From SFHK01 sp045538305 (GTDB lineage Bacteria > Bacillota > Clostridia > Christensenellales > Aristaeellaceae): a DNA stretch of 17,018 nucleotides. The translations under genes were made by a program, and so were the position numbers. Every line of letters begins with the position of its first letter. Positions within the stretch are counted from its first letter, which is position 1. The notes beneath the pieces are model-generated. The model saw nothing but the letters and a program-made list of their open reading frames with translations. It had not been told where the DNA came from and ran no database searches. Below, piece after piece: positions 6,214-14,014 of this stretch. The DNA is taken from assembly GCA_045538305.1 (NCBI GenBank), contig JAZSRC010000067.1, positions 1-17,018 of the forward strand, written 5' to 3'.

Positions 6214-6323
6214 AAGACTTTTAAATAGAAATGTAAGAGCCAAAGCTGCCTCACACAGCGCCGCTGCAAAACGCAGATTGAGAAGCCGGAAAACTGCGGA
6301 CTTCTATCATTTCAAAAGCATAT

Positions 6324-6355
6324 AAAAACCGCTGCAGAATACTACAGCGGCTTTT
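6324..6355 (-). terminator. Bidirectional terminator between convergent genes
   Basis: CCGCTG (6329-6334) pairs with CAGCGG (6345-6350), and AG/CT inside can extend the stem. The minus-strand transcript ends in TTTTT (6328-6324), about 40 nt past the binding-protein stop. The plus strand reads GCTTTTATT, so it can also stop the GNAT transcript. The rest of 6214-6395 shows nothing recognisable. Confidence 0.8.
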
Positions 6356-6395
6356 ATTACTCTTTAGTTTTTCTTTTGTAATCAGCTAGCGAAAA

Positions 6396-7868
6396 TTACT
6401 TTGCAAGCCATGCATCGAGCTGAGCCTGAGCGTCCTCGATCATATCCTGCAGGCCAGCAGCGTTCATCTTGGCCAGGAACTCGTCCTTAACTTCTTCGAA
6501 CGCGATGGTGCCGGTGGCGAAGGAAGCATAGTACTCATCCTTGATAGCGGCCATTTCGGCGAGCTGCTGAGTCCATGCGGAGGTATCCATGGTGAAGCCC
6601 TGCATTGCGGAGGACTTTGCATTGTTGGCAACCTCAGCATAGTAGAGTTCATACTGGTTCATAACGGGAGCCTTGGCGGTGCCGGCAACCTGATCTGCGG
6701 ATACGGTGATGGAGGTCTCGAAGTAGGCCGGCTGAGAGAATGCCCAGGGAGCATAGTTGTCAGAGCCAACCTGAGTGCGCTGAACGCCGCCTGCGCAAGC
6801 GGGGTTCTGCTCTTCGGTTACGTAGTTCCAGTGATAGCCCTGAACACCAAAGCGCATGGTGTCAGCGAACAGCTTGTTGGTGTGTACGAGCTCGATGTAC
6901 TTGAGAGCGGCTTCGATCTTCTCGGGCTGGTCGGCCAGAGTTACAGAAAGAGCGTTCATGGAGCCCTGTACAGAGTCAACAGAGAGGTGGGGTCCGAAGT
7001 AGCAGGTCATGGAGGTGTCATAGCCATTGGATACGGAGTAGTCGTAGCCCGGCCATGCCTGTACGGTATCGATGCGCTTCTTGGAAGTGTCGATAGCGGT
7101 TTCGGTCAGCTGAGCAGCGTCGGGATTGATGATGCCCAGATCATACCACTCGGCGAGGGTAGCAAGGCGCTCCTGGATAGCAGGATCGTCGTATACGGTA
7201 ACAACTTCGGTGGTGCCGAAGATGCAGCCGATGCCGGAGGTACGATCGATGAAGTCGAAGGAGGAGTCATAGCCGCGAGCGCCGCCGCCTACCAGGTAGG
7301 GGAACTCTTCCGGATATGCTTCTTTCCAAGCTACGAGGAAATCGGTCAGGTCGCCGAAAGCTTCGATTCTGTCAGGAATCTCAAAGCCCAGCTCGTTGGC
7401 GATCTCGGTGGGATAGGTGATGAAGTTCATCATCGCGTAGTCCTTCTTTACGGGAACAGCATAGAGGCCGCCGTCGAAGGAGTGGGACAGTGCCCATACA
7501 TCGGGGGTCATGGAAGCCCACAGGTCGGGAGCATACTTCTCTACCAGGCCATCAATGTTGAGGAAGAGGCCTTCGGATACACGCTGGTTGGTGTTGTTGT
7601 ACCAGCCGCAGGTGTAGTAGATGTCGAATACTTCGCCAGCCTGGATGGAGTTGAGGAGCTGATCTTCGGTGAAGTACTGGATGTCGCACTCTACGCCGAT
7701 CAGTTCGCGGCTCATTTTGTTGAGCTCTTCGAGAACCATTGCGTTGTCGATAGGAGCGGTGGAGCCGGAGCCCATCGCCCAGGTCAGCTTGATAACTTCG
7801 TCCTCAGCAAATGCGCCGAAAGAGAGAGCCATCAGGACTGCCAGCATGAGAGCCATGAGTTTCTTCAT
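6396..7868 (-). CDS. Carbohydrate ABC transporter solute-binding protein (LplA-like, DUF3502)
   Basis: This 490-aa extracytoplasmic binding protein belongs to the family 1 sugar-binding group. It starts with a Sec signal peptide (MKKLMALMLAVLMALSFGAFA, cleavage likely before EDE). The mature protein begins VIKLTWAMGSGS and carries the two-lobe fold. The C-terminus (GFTMDTSAWTQQLAEMAAIKDEYYASF to the end) matches the DUF3502 pattern of LplA proteins. No cysteine follows the signal peptide, so it lacks the lipobox that anchors most Gram-positive binding proteins. AGGAGGG lies about 9 nt before the ATG. It is the last gene of the transporter operon, 65 nt after the second permease with a hairpin in the gap. 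It probably delivers an oligosaccharide or modified sugar, but the ligand cannot be told. Confidence 0.9.
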   Translation of the reverse strand: MKKLMALMLAVLMALSFGAFAEDEVIKLTWAMGSGSTAPIDNAMVLEELNKMSRELIGVECDIQYFTEDQLLNSIQAGEVFDIYYTCGWYNNTNQRVSEGLFLNIDGLVEKYAPDLWASMTPDVWALSHSFDGGLYAVPVKKDYAMMNFITYPTEIANELGFEIPDRIEAFGDLTDFLVAWKEAYPEEFPYLVGGGARGYDSSFDFIDRTSGIGCIFGTTEVVTVYDDPAIQERLATLAEWYDLGIINPDAAQLTETAIDTSKKRIDTVQAWPGYDYSVSNGYDTSMTCYFGPHLSVDSVQGSMNALSVTLADQPEKIEAALKYIELVHTNKLFADTMRFGVQGYHWNYVTEEQNPACAGGVQRTQVGSDNYAPWAFSQPAYFETSITVSADQVAGTAKAPVMNQYELYYAEVANNAKSSAMQGFTMDTSAWTQQLAEMAAIKDEYYASFATGTIAFEEVKDEFLAKMNAAGLQDMIEDAQAQLDAWLAK

Positions 7869-7896
7869 AGTGGAAACCCTCCTTTTTTATTATTAC

Positions 7897-7917
7897 AACG
7901 GTATTTTATTTACCGTT
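7897..7917 (-). promoter_or_regulatory. Intercistronic hairpin upstream of the binding-protein gene
   Basis: AACGGTA (7897-7903) and TACCGTT (7911-7917) form a perfect 7-bp stem with a 7-nt loop. There is no U-tract after it on the minus strand, so it is not a standard terminator. It could be an mRNA processing or stability element that raises binding-protein yield over the permeases. Confidence 0.55.
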
Positions 7918-7933
7918 ATAATCGGTGAAAAGT

Positions 7934-8854
7934 TTATCCCTTTACCGCGCCGATCGTAAGACCGGAAATGAAGTACTTCTGGAAGAAGGGATAGGAGCAC
8001 GCAATCGGGATAACGGCAACCATAACCATAGCCATTCGAACGGTTTCGGAAGGTACGTTGTTGCTTTCGCCCGGAGCCATGAACTGGCTGTTGCGGCTTA
8101 AGAATTCGATGTTGTTTTCAAGGGAAATCAGAACGTACTGCAGCGGGAATTTGTCCTGAACGTTGCTGGTCAGGTAGTACTTGGCCATCATCCAGTCGTT
8201 CCAGTAGGCGAAGGTGTAGAAAAGGCCGATGGTGGCGATGGACGGAAGGGAGATGGGCAGAACAATCTGAAGGAAAATTCTGATCTGCGCCGCGCCGTCG
8301 ATCTTGGCCGATTCGATAATCGCATCCGGAACGGTGGTCTGGAAGAAGGTGCGCATGATAATTACGTAGAAGCTTGAGCAGCACATCGGAAGAATCAGCG
8401 CCCAGTAGGTGTTCTTAAGTCCCAGAATACCGGTATTGATCATGTAGGAAGCTACAAGACCGCCGGAGAACAGCATTGGAATAAAGATAAACCAGGTGAA
8501 GAAGCCCCTTAAGCGGTAATTCGGGCGGGAAACGGCATAGCCCATTGTGGAGCACATGACCAGACCCAGGCAGGTTCCGACAACGGTAACGAAGATAGAG
8601 TTCAGGAACGCGCCGCCGATGTATTCGATCTGACGCGCCAGATATGCATAGCTCTCAAGACTCCAGCTGCTCGGGAAATAGCTGTAGCCCTTGGCCATAA
8701 CGCTCGATTCCGAAGAGAAGGAAACGATCAGAACCAGCAGCGCGGGCAGGAAGCAAAGCAGCGCCAGAAAGATGAAAATTCCGCTGAAAATAATATTTGT
8801 TACCGGGCTCACACGCAAATACTTAAGCGTGGGGGCATTATTTTTTTTAGCCAT
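7934..8854 (-). CDS. Carbohydrate ABC transporter permease (YtcP/LplC-like)
   Basis: This 306-aa inner-membrane subunit has about six hydrophobic segments, the first at residues 20-45. The EAA loop that contacts the ATPase reads ESAKIDGAAQIRIFLQIVLPISLPS. The C-terminal FQKYFISGLTIGAVKG is characteristic of the MalG/YtcP branch. AAGGAGGAG precedes the ATG by about 8 nt. It lies 31 nt after the first permease and pairs with it to form the translocation channel. Confidence 0.93.
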   Translation of the reverse strand: MAKKNNAPTLKYLRVSPVTNIIFSGIFIFLALLCFLPALLVLIVSFSSESSVMAKGYSYFPSSWSLESYAYLARQIEYIGGAFLNSIFVTVVGTCLGLVMCSTMGYAVSRPNYRLRGFFTWFIFIPMLFSGGLVASYMINTGILGLKNTYWALILPMCCSSFYVIIMRTFFQTTVPDAIIESAKIDGAAQIRIFLQIVLPISLPSIATIGLFYTFAYWNDWMMAKYYLTSNVQDKFPLQYVLISLENNIEFLSRNSQFMAPGESNNVPSETVRMAMVMVAVIPIACSYPFFQKYFISGLTIGAVKG

Positions 8855-8885
8855 TGTTCTTTCTCCTCCTTATCTAACAATTCAA

Positions 8886-9878
8886 TTAGAACAGTCCGGC
8901 TTCGGGATCGATCTTCTTTACAACGATGTTTGCAAGGACGATGGTAATGCATCCGCAAACAGACTGCAGAAGAGAAGCCGCAGAGGAGAAGTTGATGTTG
9001 GGCGATTCAAGCAGCGCCTTGTATACGTATACGTCGACAGTCTGCGTAATCGGCGTAAGGGGACCGGAGTTTCTGGTGGCCTGATAGAAAAGGCCGAAAT
9101 CGCTGCGGAAAATGGAGCCGATGGCCATGATGAACATGATCGAAATGATCGGGCGAAGCATGGGCAGCGTAATGTATTTGGTCTGCTGCCATTTGCTGGC
9201 GCCGTCAATCAGCGCCGCCTCATACATTTCCTGATCAATGCCGCTGATGGAAGCCATGTATACAACCATGTTGTAGCCCATGCCCTTCCACTGGTTCAGG
9301 AATATCAGGAACCACGTCCAGAACGGAATGCTCTGATACCAGTCGTGCGTCCAGTCTTTATTGCCGGTGATGGATCGTACCATGTTGTTTACAAGACCAC
9401 GCGCGGGCGTAAGGAATGCAAATACAAAGTAACCGATAACTACCCAGGAAAGGAAGTGCGGCAGGAACATCATCGTCTGGCAAACCTTTGCAAGACGCTT
9501 GGAGTAGAGCTGGGAAATCATGATGGCGAGGGTTACGGGAATGATTACGCCAAGCACGATGAAGATGAAGTTATAAACTAGGGTATTGCGGACCATGGAA
9601 TCGAAGTAACTGGAATCAATCAGGAACTTGAAGTTTCCAAAGCCGTTAAACTTACTGTTCATGAAAAGACTGTAAAGGAAGCTTCTGCCGGGCTTAACCT
9701 TATAATCCATGAACGAAATAACGACGCCGAACATCGGAGCATAGCAGAAAATCAGATACCAAAGAGTTGTGGGCAGATGAAGCAGGAACAATTCAAGGTT
9801 GTCAAAGGAGGAACCCGAAGTTCCATAATCATTACTCTTCTTTTTCCGTTTCTTCGCCGGTATTGCTTTTACACTCAC
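8886..9878 (-). CDS. Carbohydrate ABC transporter permease (LplB-like)
   Basis: This is the first gene of the operon. The 330-aa membrane protein has a basic N-terminus (MSVKAIPAKKRKKK), about six transmembrane segments starting near LHLPTTLWYLIFCYAPMFGV, and the EAA loop EAALIDGASKWQQTKYITLPMLRP. It ends KKIDPEAGLF, as LplB proteins often do. The frame is open from a TTG at 9887, but that codon directly abuts the AAAGGGG site (9888-9894). GTG at 9878 sits 9 nt from it and is the likely start. No ATPase gene is present, so the system probably borrows a shared MsmX-type ATPase encoded elsewhere. Confidence 0.92.
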   Translation of the reverse strand: MSVKAIPAKKRKKKSNDYGTSGSSFDNLELFLLHLPTTLWYLIFCYAPMFGVVISFMDYKVKPGRSFLYSLFMNSKFNGFGNFKFLIDSSYFDSMVRNTLVYNFIFIVLGVIIPVTLAIMISQLYSKRLAKVCQTMMFLPHFLSWVVIGYFVFAFLTPARGLVNNMVRSITGNKDWTHDWYQSIPFWTWFLIFLNQWKGMGYNMVVYMASISGIDQEMYEAALIDGASKWQQTKYITLPMLRPIISIMFIMAIGSIFRSDFGLFYQATRNSGPLTPITQTVDVYVYKALLESPNINFSSAASLLQSVCGCITIVLANIVVKKIDPEAGLF

Positions 9879-10010
9879 GACAGCCAACCCCTTTCACATT
9901 CGTATTAAAGCGCATTAGAGAAACCCTTTTCCCGTCATCCAGGAAAGCGTTCCTTTATGATTTGTTCGAATTTTGTCCGGTTTTTTGCTGTTTTTCATTA
10001 CTGTCTATTG

Positions 10011-10039
10011 ATTCTATCACGAAACATACATTTTGTCAA
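10011..10039 (-). promoter_or_regulatory. Promoter of the sugar ABC transporter operon
   Basis: On the minus strand a perfect TTGACA (10034-10039) is followed after 17 bp by TAGAAT (10011-10016) with an upstream TGA giving an extended -10. The start near 10004 leaves a leader of about 125 nt before the GTG at 9878. Apart from a small AGGAA/TTCCT palindrome near 9941-9954, no riboswitch was recognised in the leader. Confidence 0.88.
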
Positions 10040-10041
10040 TA

Positions 10042-10069
10042 TTATTATGCGCTAAATTGTGCGTAATAA
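10042..10069. promoter_or_regulatory. Operator-like inverted repeat upstream of the ABC operon promoter
   Basis: TTATTATGCGC (10042-10052) and GTGCGTAATAA (10059-10069) are reverse complements at 9 of 11 positions around a 6-bp centre. The site begins 3 bp upstream of the -35 box, a place typical for an activator. It does not match the CcpA cre consensus. Confidence 0.55.
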
Positions 10070-10111
10070 CAAATCGTTTCCATTTTTCAAAATATATGCT
10101 GACAGACAGCA

Positions 10112-10137
10112 AAAAAGGCCGCTTTCGCGACCTTTTT
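10112..10137 (-). terminator. Rho-independent terminator of the pepV operon
   Basis: On the minus strand AAAAAGGTCGC and GCGGCCTTTTT form an 11-bp stem (one G-U pair) around a GAAA tetraloop, followed by another T. It lies about 50 nt after the pepV stop and separates this operon from the ABC transporter promoter. Confidence 0.9.
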
Positions 10138-10188
10138 CCAGCAATCAAAGCAAATCCGTTTCATAGACACTGCACCGCCATAAGGCTT

Positions 10189-11619
10189 TTACACAATTTT
10201 ATCCAGCGCCAGCATGGATTCAAAAAATACCATTGTGCTTTCAAACAGAGACGGCAGATGAATGTATTCATCCGGAGCATGCGCGCCGCCGTGGCCTTCG
10301 GGCAGTCCCTCCGGGCGATTGGATCGTCCGGGGAAGCTCAGTCCGAAAGTAATGGCGTTTTCCAGGCAGCGGGAATAGGTGCCGCCGCCCATCGTATAGG
10401 CCTTTTCTTCATCGCCTGTAATATTTCGATAGGCATCCATCAGAGCAACCACACGGGGATCGTCCTTTTCGATAAATACGGGATTTGTGGTATCAAGCAG
10501 GGTAACTTTGAAGCCTGCGCCCTCTTGAGCCTTTTTCATTTCCGACTTCACGTTCTCAAGATCGGATTTTACGGACAGCCTGCAGTCCGCATGCACTTCA
10601 ATTTCGCCCGCCCGGGTTCTGGCAATGCCGACGACCATTGTGGTTTTTCCGGTATCTTCATCCTCCATGGCAATTCCGGCATGCTCGCCGTAAAAGCCCT
10701 GAGACAGGAAATAAACGGCCTTCATTGCAATAAGCGATTCGCCGGAAAGAACACCCGACTTTACAAGCGCGCCCGAAAGCATGTGAATAGCGCTTTTTCC
10801 GTGCTCGGGGCTTGCAGCGTGGGAAGCGACGCCGTGCGCGATCAGGCGAACGCCGTCTTCTTCTGAAATAACCTCATAATCGGGCGCGGCAAAGCCTGCC
10901 TGATCAAAAGCTTCCTTTATATAATCATAAGGCTTGTTCAGCACGCATTCGCACAAAGGAGGCACCATATTGTCTACCTCGCCGCCGGTAAAACACCTGA
11001 TTTCATCGCCCGCAGGGATCACGGCGTGCGACGTCAGGCTGCCCTTCTGCGCATAGCATACCGGGAACGCCGCGTCGGGCACGAGCGTAACCGCGCAGGG
11101 TTTTTCTTTTATATTATAGTATTCCATATCCTGCATACCGGTTTCTTCGCTGAGGCCCAGTATCAAGCGAAGCCCGTGGTTCATGGAAAGACCGAGCTCC
11201 TTCACCATACGCATTACATACAGCGCCGCGATTGCGGCGCCCTTATTATCGCTGGAGCCGCGGCCATATATGTAGTCTCCCTCGCGCACGGCGTCATAAG
11301 GCGGATGAATCCAGTTTACACCCTCCGGAACAACGTCCAGATGCGCAATCACGCCAATGGAGTTATCGTCGTCTCCATAGGTAACGGTACCGTAGTATCC
11401 GTCCGCATTTTTGGTTTCAAAGCCGTAAGATGCGCATTTCAGAAGTGCAAAGTTCAGCATTTTTACGGTTTCTGCGCCAAAGGGCGCGCCTGCTGAAGCC
11501 AGATCCGAACGACTTACTGAGCGGATTCGCACAAATTCCTGAAGATCCGCCGCCATTTCCTCCTTATGAGCTTCAAGCCATTGCTTTGCGAGGGCTATCG
11601 TTTCCTTTCTGTCCGGCAT
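10189..11619 (-). CDS. pepV: PepV-type M20 metallodipeptidase
   Basis: This 476-aa cytosolic zinc dipeptidase of family M20A probably releases amino acids from Xaa-Xaa dipeptides. Zinc and catalytic residues are visible: H93 and D95 in AHLDVVPEG, D124 in GRGSSDNKGA, the catalytic E158-E159 in SEETG, D182 in LVPDAAFPV, and H447 in HAPDE. A PepV-type insert with the transition-state histidine region (AHGVASHAASPEHG) is near 261-274. The length matches PepV (about 470). The start has GGGAGGAG just upstream. It begins 15 nt after scpA and is the last gene of a three-gene operon. Confidence 0.92.
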   Translation of the reverse strand: MPDRKETIALAKQWLEAHKEEMAADLQEFVRIRSVSRSDLASAGAPFGAETVKMLNFALLKCASYGFETKNADGYYGTVTYGDDDNSIGVIAHLDVVPEGVNWIHPPYDAVREGDYIYGRGSSDNKGAAIAALYVMRMVKELGLSMNHGLRLILGLSEETGMQDMEYYNIKEKPCAVTLVPDAAFPVCYAQKGSLTSHAVIPAGDEIRCFTGGEVDNMVPPLCECVLNKPYDYIKEAFDQAGFAAPDYEVISEEDGVRLIAHGVASHAASPEHGKSAIHMLSGALVKSGVLSGESLIAMKAVYFLSQGFYGEHAGIAMEDEDTGKTTMVVGIARTRAGEIEVHADCRLSVKSDLENVKSEMKKAQEGAGFKVTLLDTTNPVFIEKDDPRVVALMDAYRNITGDEEKAYTMGGGTYSRCLENAITFGLSFPGRSNRPEGLPEGHGGAHAPDEYIHLPSLFESTMVFFESMLALDKIV

Positions 11620-11634
11620 AATGACTCCTCCCCG

Positions 11635-12390
11635 TTATGCTTTGTTTTCCTCTTCGATTTTTTCTATGAGTATATCCTCGTATTCACTTATCTGCTTCGC
11701 GCGCACGCGATTCAGCTTCAAAAGCTCCAGAAGCGCCAGAAATACCGTAATCACTTCATCCTTGGAGGGCGCATCCTCAAACAGAGAAAAGAACATTGCG
11801 CTCCCGTTTTTCAATCGCTTCTGGATGCGGGCCATGCACTGGCTGACGGTGTATACTTCCCGTCTGACCTCTCTTTGGGAAAACTTTTCAAACTGCTCGT
11901 TTTCTGCCTGCTCCTCAAGCCTCCTAAGTACCCTTGCAAACGCGCGGGCCAATCCCGGCAGGGTAAGACCCGTCAGCTCGATGGTCGGAGGCGGCAGAGG
12001 GTATTCCTCGGGCAGCTTGGTAATCAGCGCCATGGCTTCCGCCTCCAGCTGCTTCATTTCGCCGGAGATTTCTTTGAATTTTCTGTATTCCTCCAGCTGC
12101 CGGATCAAGGCTTCCTCTGGACTTTCTTCATCGTCGTCTTCTGTTTCCTGCTTGATTTTCGGAAGCAGAGAACGGGATTTGATTTCCAGAAGCGTAGCCG
12201 CCATCTGCAGAAATTCGCTGGCGCTGTCCATGTCCAGTTCATCAATCTGCGACATGGACGCCAGATACTGCTCTGTGATCTCGGATATAAAAATATCGCG
12301 GATATTGATCTTGGCATGCGAAATCATATCCAGAAGCAGATCCAGCGGGCCTGTGTATTCGTATTTTTTCAGTTCAACTACATACGCCAT
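11635..12390 (-). CDS. scpA: Segregation and condensation protein A
   Basis: ScpA is the kleisin that bridges SMC heads and, with ScpB, forms the bacterial condensin complex for chromosome compaction and segregation. The 251-aa protein starts with the conserved YTGPLDLLLDMISHAKINIRDI and SEITEQYLASM, then SEFLQMAATLLEIKSRSLLP, an acidic linker (about residues 82-95) and a C-terminal winged-helix region (FFSLFEDAPSKDEVITVFLALLELLKLNRV). It starts 12 nt after the protease stop, with a weak GGGCGG site. The usual partner scpB is not next to it. pepV occupies that place. Confidence 0.94.
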   Translation of the reverse strand: MAYVVELKKYEYTGPLDLLLDMISHAKINIRDIFISEITEQYLASMSQIDELDMDSASEFLQMAATLLEIKSRSLLPKIKQETEDDDEESPEEALIRQLEEYRKFKEISGEMKQLEAEAMALITKLPEEYPLPPPTIELTGLTLPGLARAFARVLRRLEEQAENEQFEKFSQREVRREVYTVSQCMARIQKRLKNGSAMFFSLFEDAPSKDEVITVFLALLELLKLNRVRAKQISEYEDILIEKIEEENKA

Positions 12391-12402
12391 ATTTTCCGCC
12401 CG

Positions 12403-13317
12403 TCAGAACAGGCCGAACGCACCGGTGAGGTTGCACGTAAGCGTCATAAGCCCGTCGAATATATTGTGCCTGACAAAATTCAGCGCTATGGATATCAGGT
12501 CCAGCTTCTCATTAAAATTGCCCAGCATGATTAGCGCAAACAATATGGTGCTTCCCACCTGCGCAGCCTTTTGCGGCGCAAACAGCGGGCGCTTGAGAAT
12601 CAGATCGTTCAACACATGATAGCCGTCCAGCGGCGGTATGGGAATCAGATTGAAAAACGCCAGAATCAGGTTAATGGACATAAACGAGGCCACCGCCTGA
12701 TACAGATAACCAACGGCTTTCCCCGCGATGGGTTCTATAAACAACTCTCTGATGCCGTATTCCCCGCCGTCGATTTTATAATACCACGAGCCGCTGGCAA
12801 TTTTGAAGATATCCTCCACTGCAAAGGGTATCCTATTTCCGTCAATTTCAAGCAAATACAAGTAGTCATCGCCGTTTTTAAAAAACGCGTACGTGGACTC
12901 ATTTTCTAAAAAGGACGCCGCCGTGTCATATACGGGAACAGAGCTGAAGCAGATAGACAATATCAGCACCAGAATCAGAAAGCCAATCAGGCACAGAATC
13001 AGGTTGGCCGTAATGCCCGCAAGCGACACCTTCAAATCGTCTCTTCTGGGGTTTTGGAAGTTGTTCGGGTTAACCGGCACAGGCTTTGCCCAGCCGAAGC
13101 CCATGAGCATCATAAACAAAAAACCCACGGGATGAATATGCTTTAAGGGGTTCAGCGTAACTCTTCCGTAGAGCTTCGCGGTTGGATCTCCGCAGGTAAG
13201 CGCAACATAGCCATGCGCCGCCTCGTGCGCGCTGAGCGCAATGAGTATACCCGGCAGCGAAATCAGCATGCCCGTAATAAAGCCTATGGGATCGTCAATG
13301 ATATTCAGGATATTCAT
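12403..13317 (-). CDS. Site-2 protease family membrane metalloprotease
   Basis: This 304-aa multi-pass intramembrane zinc protease-like protein is of the COG1994 type. The zinc motif HEAAH (31-35) lies in the first membrane segment, and the second motif PIPPLDGYHV supplies D231. At least four hydrophobic segments are visible (about 12-35, 64-80, 103-127, 211-230), with a further one near 255. The region 128-203 (SVPVYDTAASF to GKAVGYLY) is polar and looks like an inserted domain. Short members without it are about 200-230 aa. The frame opens further upstream, but ATG 13317 has GGAGG about 5 nt away and starts the normal MNILN sequence. It is the first gene of the scpA-pepV operon. Its substrate is unknown. 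Confidence 0.85.
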   Translation of the reverse strand: MNILNIIDDPIGFITGMLISLPGILIALSAHEAAHGYVALTCGDPTAKLYGRVTLNPLKHIHPVGFLFMMLMGFGWAKPVPVNPNNFQNPRRDDLKVSLAGITANLILCLIGFLILVLILSICFSSVPVYDTAASFLENESTYAFFKNGDDYLYLLEIDGNRIPFAVEDIFKIASGSWYYKIDGGEYGIRELFIEPIAGKAVGYLYQAVASFMSINLILAFFNLIPIPPLDGYHVLNDLILKRPLFAPQKAAQVGSTILFALIMLGNFNEKLDLISIALNFVRHNIFDGLMTLTCNLTGAFGLF

Positions 13318-13332
13318 TTCTTCCTCCGTCAA

Positions 13333-13361
13333 AATGCCGAATCCGGAAGGAAATCGGCATT
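13333..13361. repeat. Inverted repeat in the divergent protease/HAD intergenic region
   Basis: AATGCCGA (13333-13340) and TCGGCATT (13354-13361) are perfect 8-bp reverse complements around 13 bp. They lie in the 81-bp gap between divergent starts, so this could be a shared operator or a leader hairpin. No convincing promoter hexamers were found here. Confidence 0.4.
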
Positions 13362-13398
13362 CTCTCATCGAATGCTATCAGTCGGAGGTGTTCCCCAA

Positions 13399-13959
13399 GT
13401 GAATGCATATGATTTTGATAAAACGATCTTTAACGGCGATTCCACCGCAAGATTCTATGTGTACTGCCTGATCCGGACGCCGAAAATGCTTCTGCGCATC
13501 CCAAAGCTGGTTTTTGAAGCGATGTTTGTGCTGAAAAAGGACAAGCAGCGCTTCAAGCAAAACATGTTCGCCTTCCTTACCGACTTAAAGGATCCGGACC
13601 GGATGCTGAAATGCTTTTGGGACAAAAACCGGAAGCGAATCAAAAAATTCTACCTTCCCATCAAGCGGGACGACGACCTGATCGCCTCTGCGTCTCCCGA
13701 ATTCCTTCTGCGCCCGATGATAGAGGAGCTTGGAATTCGCTTCCTGATCGCAAGCCCCGTGGACATGCAGACCGGAAAATACACAGGGCCCAATTGTCAC
13801 GGTCAGGAAAAGGTAATCCGCTTTCGAAGAGAATACCCGGATAAAAGCATTGATGCGTTCTATTCCGACTCGCATTCCGACGATCCCATGGCGTTCATTG
13901 CAAAAAAGGCGTACATGGTAAAGGGAGAAAAGGTGTTTGACTGGCCCGTGAAGAAGTAA
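13399..13959 (+). CDS. HAD superfamily phosphatase (HAD-IB, SerB/PgpC-like)
   Basis: This 186-aa phosphatase probably acts on a small phosphorylated substrate. All four HAD motifs are visible: the nucleophile D-x-D in AYDFDKTIFNGDS, motif II Ser in LIASASPEF, the motif III Lys region in KYTGPNCHGQEKV, and motif IV in YSDSHSDDPM. The cap is the helical insert after motif I (about 15-75), as in the phosphoserine phosphatase and phosphatidylglycerophosphatase C groups. The start is taken as GTG 13399, 8 nt after GGAGGTG (13384-13390). The longer open frame from 13213 overlaps the protease gene on the other strand and does not fit the fold. It faces the helicase convergently, with no clear terminator between them. 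Confidence 0.87.
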   Translation: MNAYDFDKTIFNGDSTARFYVYCLIRTPKMLLRIPKLVFEAMFVLKKDKQRFKQNMFAFLTDLKDPDRMLKCFWDKNRKRIKKFYLPIKRDDDLIASASPEFLLRPMIEELGIRFLIASPVDMQTGKYTGPNCHGQEKVIRFRREYPDKSIDAFYSDSHSDDPMAFIAKKAYMVKGEKVFDWPVKK

Positions 13960-14014
13960 GAAAAACCTTCTTTACAGTCCGGAATCTCCTGTTCTCCCAT
14001 GCGATAAGCACGTA

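Noticed and set aside
6831..7928. 365-codon plus-strand open frame opposite the solute-binding protein
   Set aside because: Shadow of a well-supported gene with signal peptide and family domains. The long open frame follows from its codon bias.
9904..10003. Riboswitch in the ABC operon leader
   Set aside because: Only a small AGGAA/TTCCT palindrome was found. No known aptamer core was recognised by eye.
11566..12619. Two overlapping plus-strand open frames of over 320 codons opposite scpA and the protease
   Set aside because: Both strands cannot plausibly be coding here. The minus-strand products are recognisable and the plus-strand ones are low-complexity Ser/Arg or Phe/Gln-rich strings.
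13213..13398. 62 extra N-terminal residues of the HAD phosphatase
   Set aside because: They overlap the protease gene on the other strand and precede the usual first HAD strand. GTG 13399 has GGAGGTG at proper spacing.
13960..14014. Terminator between the convergent HAD and helicase genes
   Set aside because: Only a 5-bp AGTCC/GGACT pairing with a long loop before TTTTT was seen, too weak to support a call.
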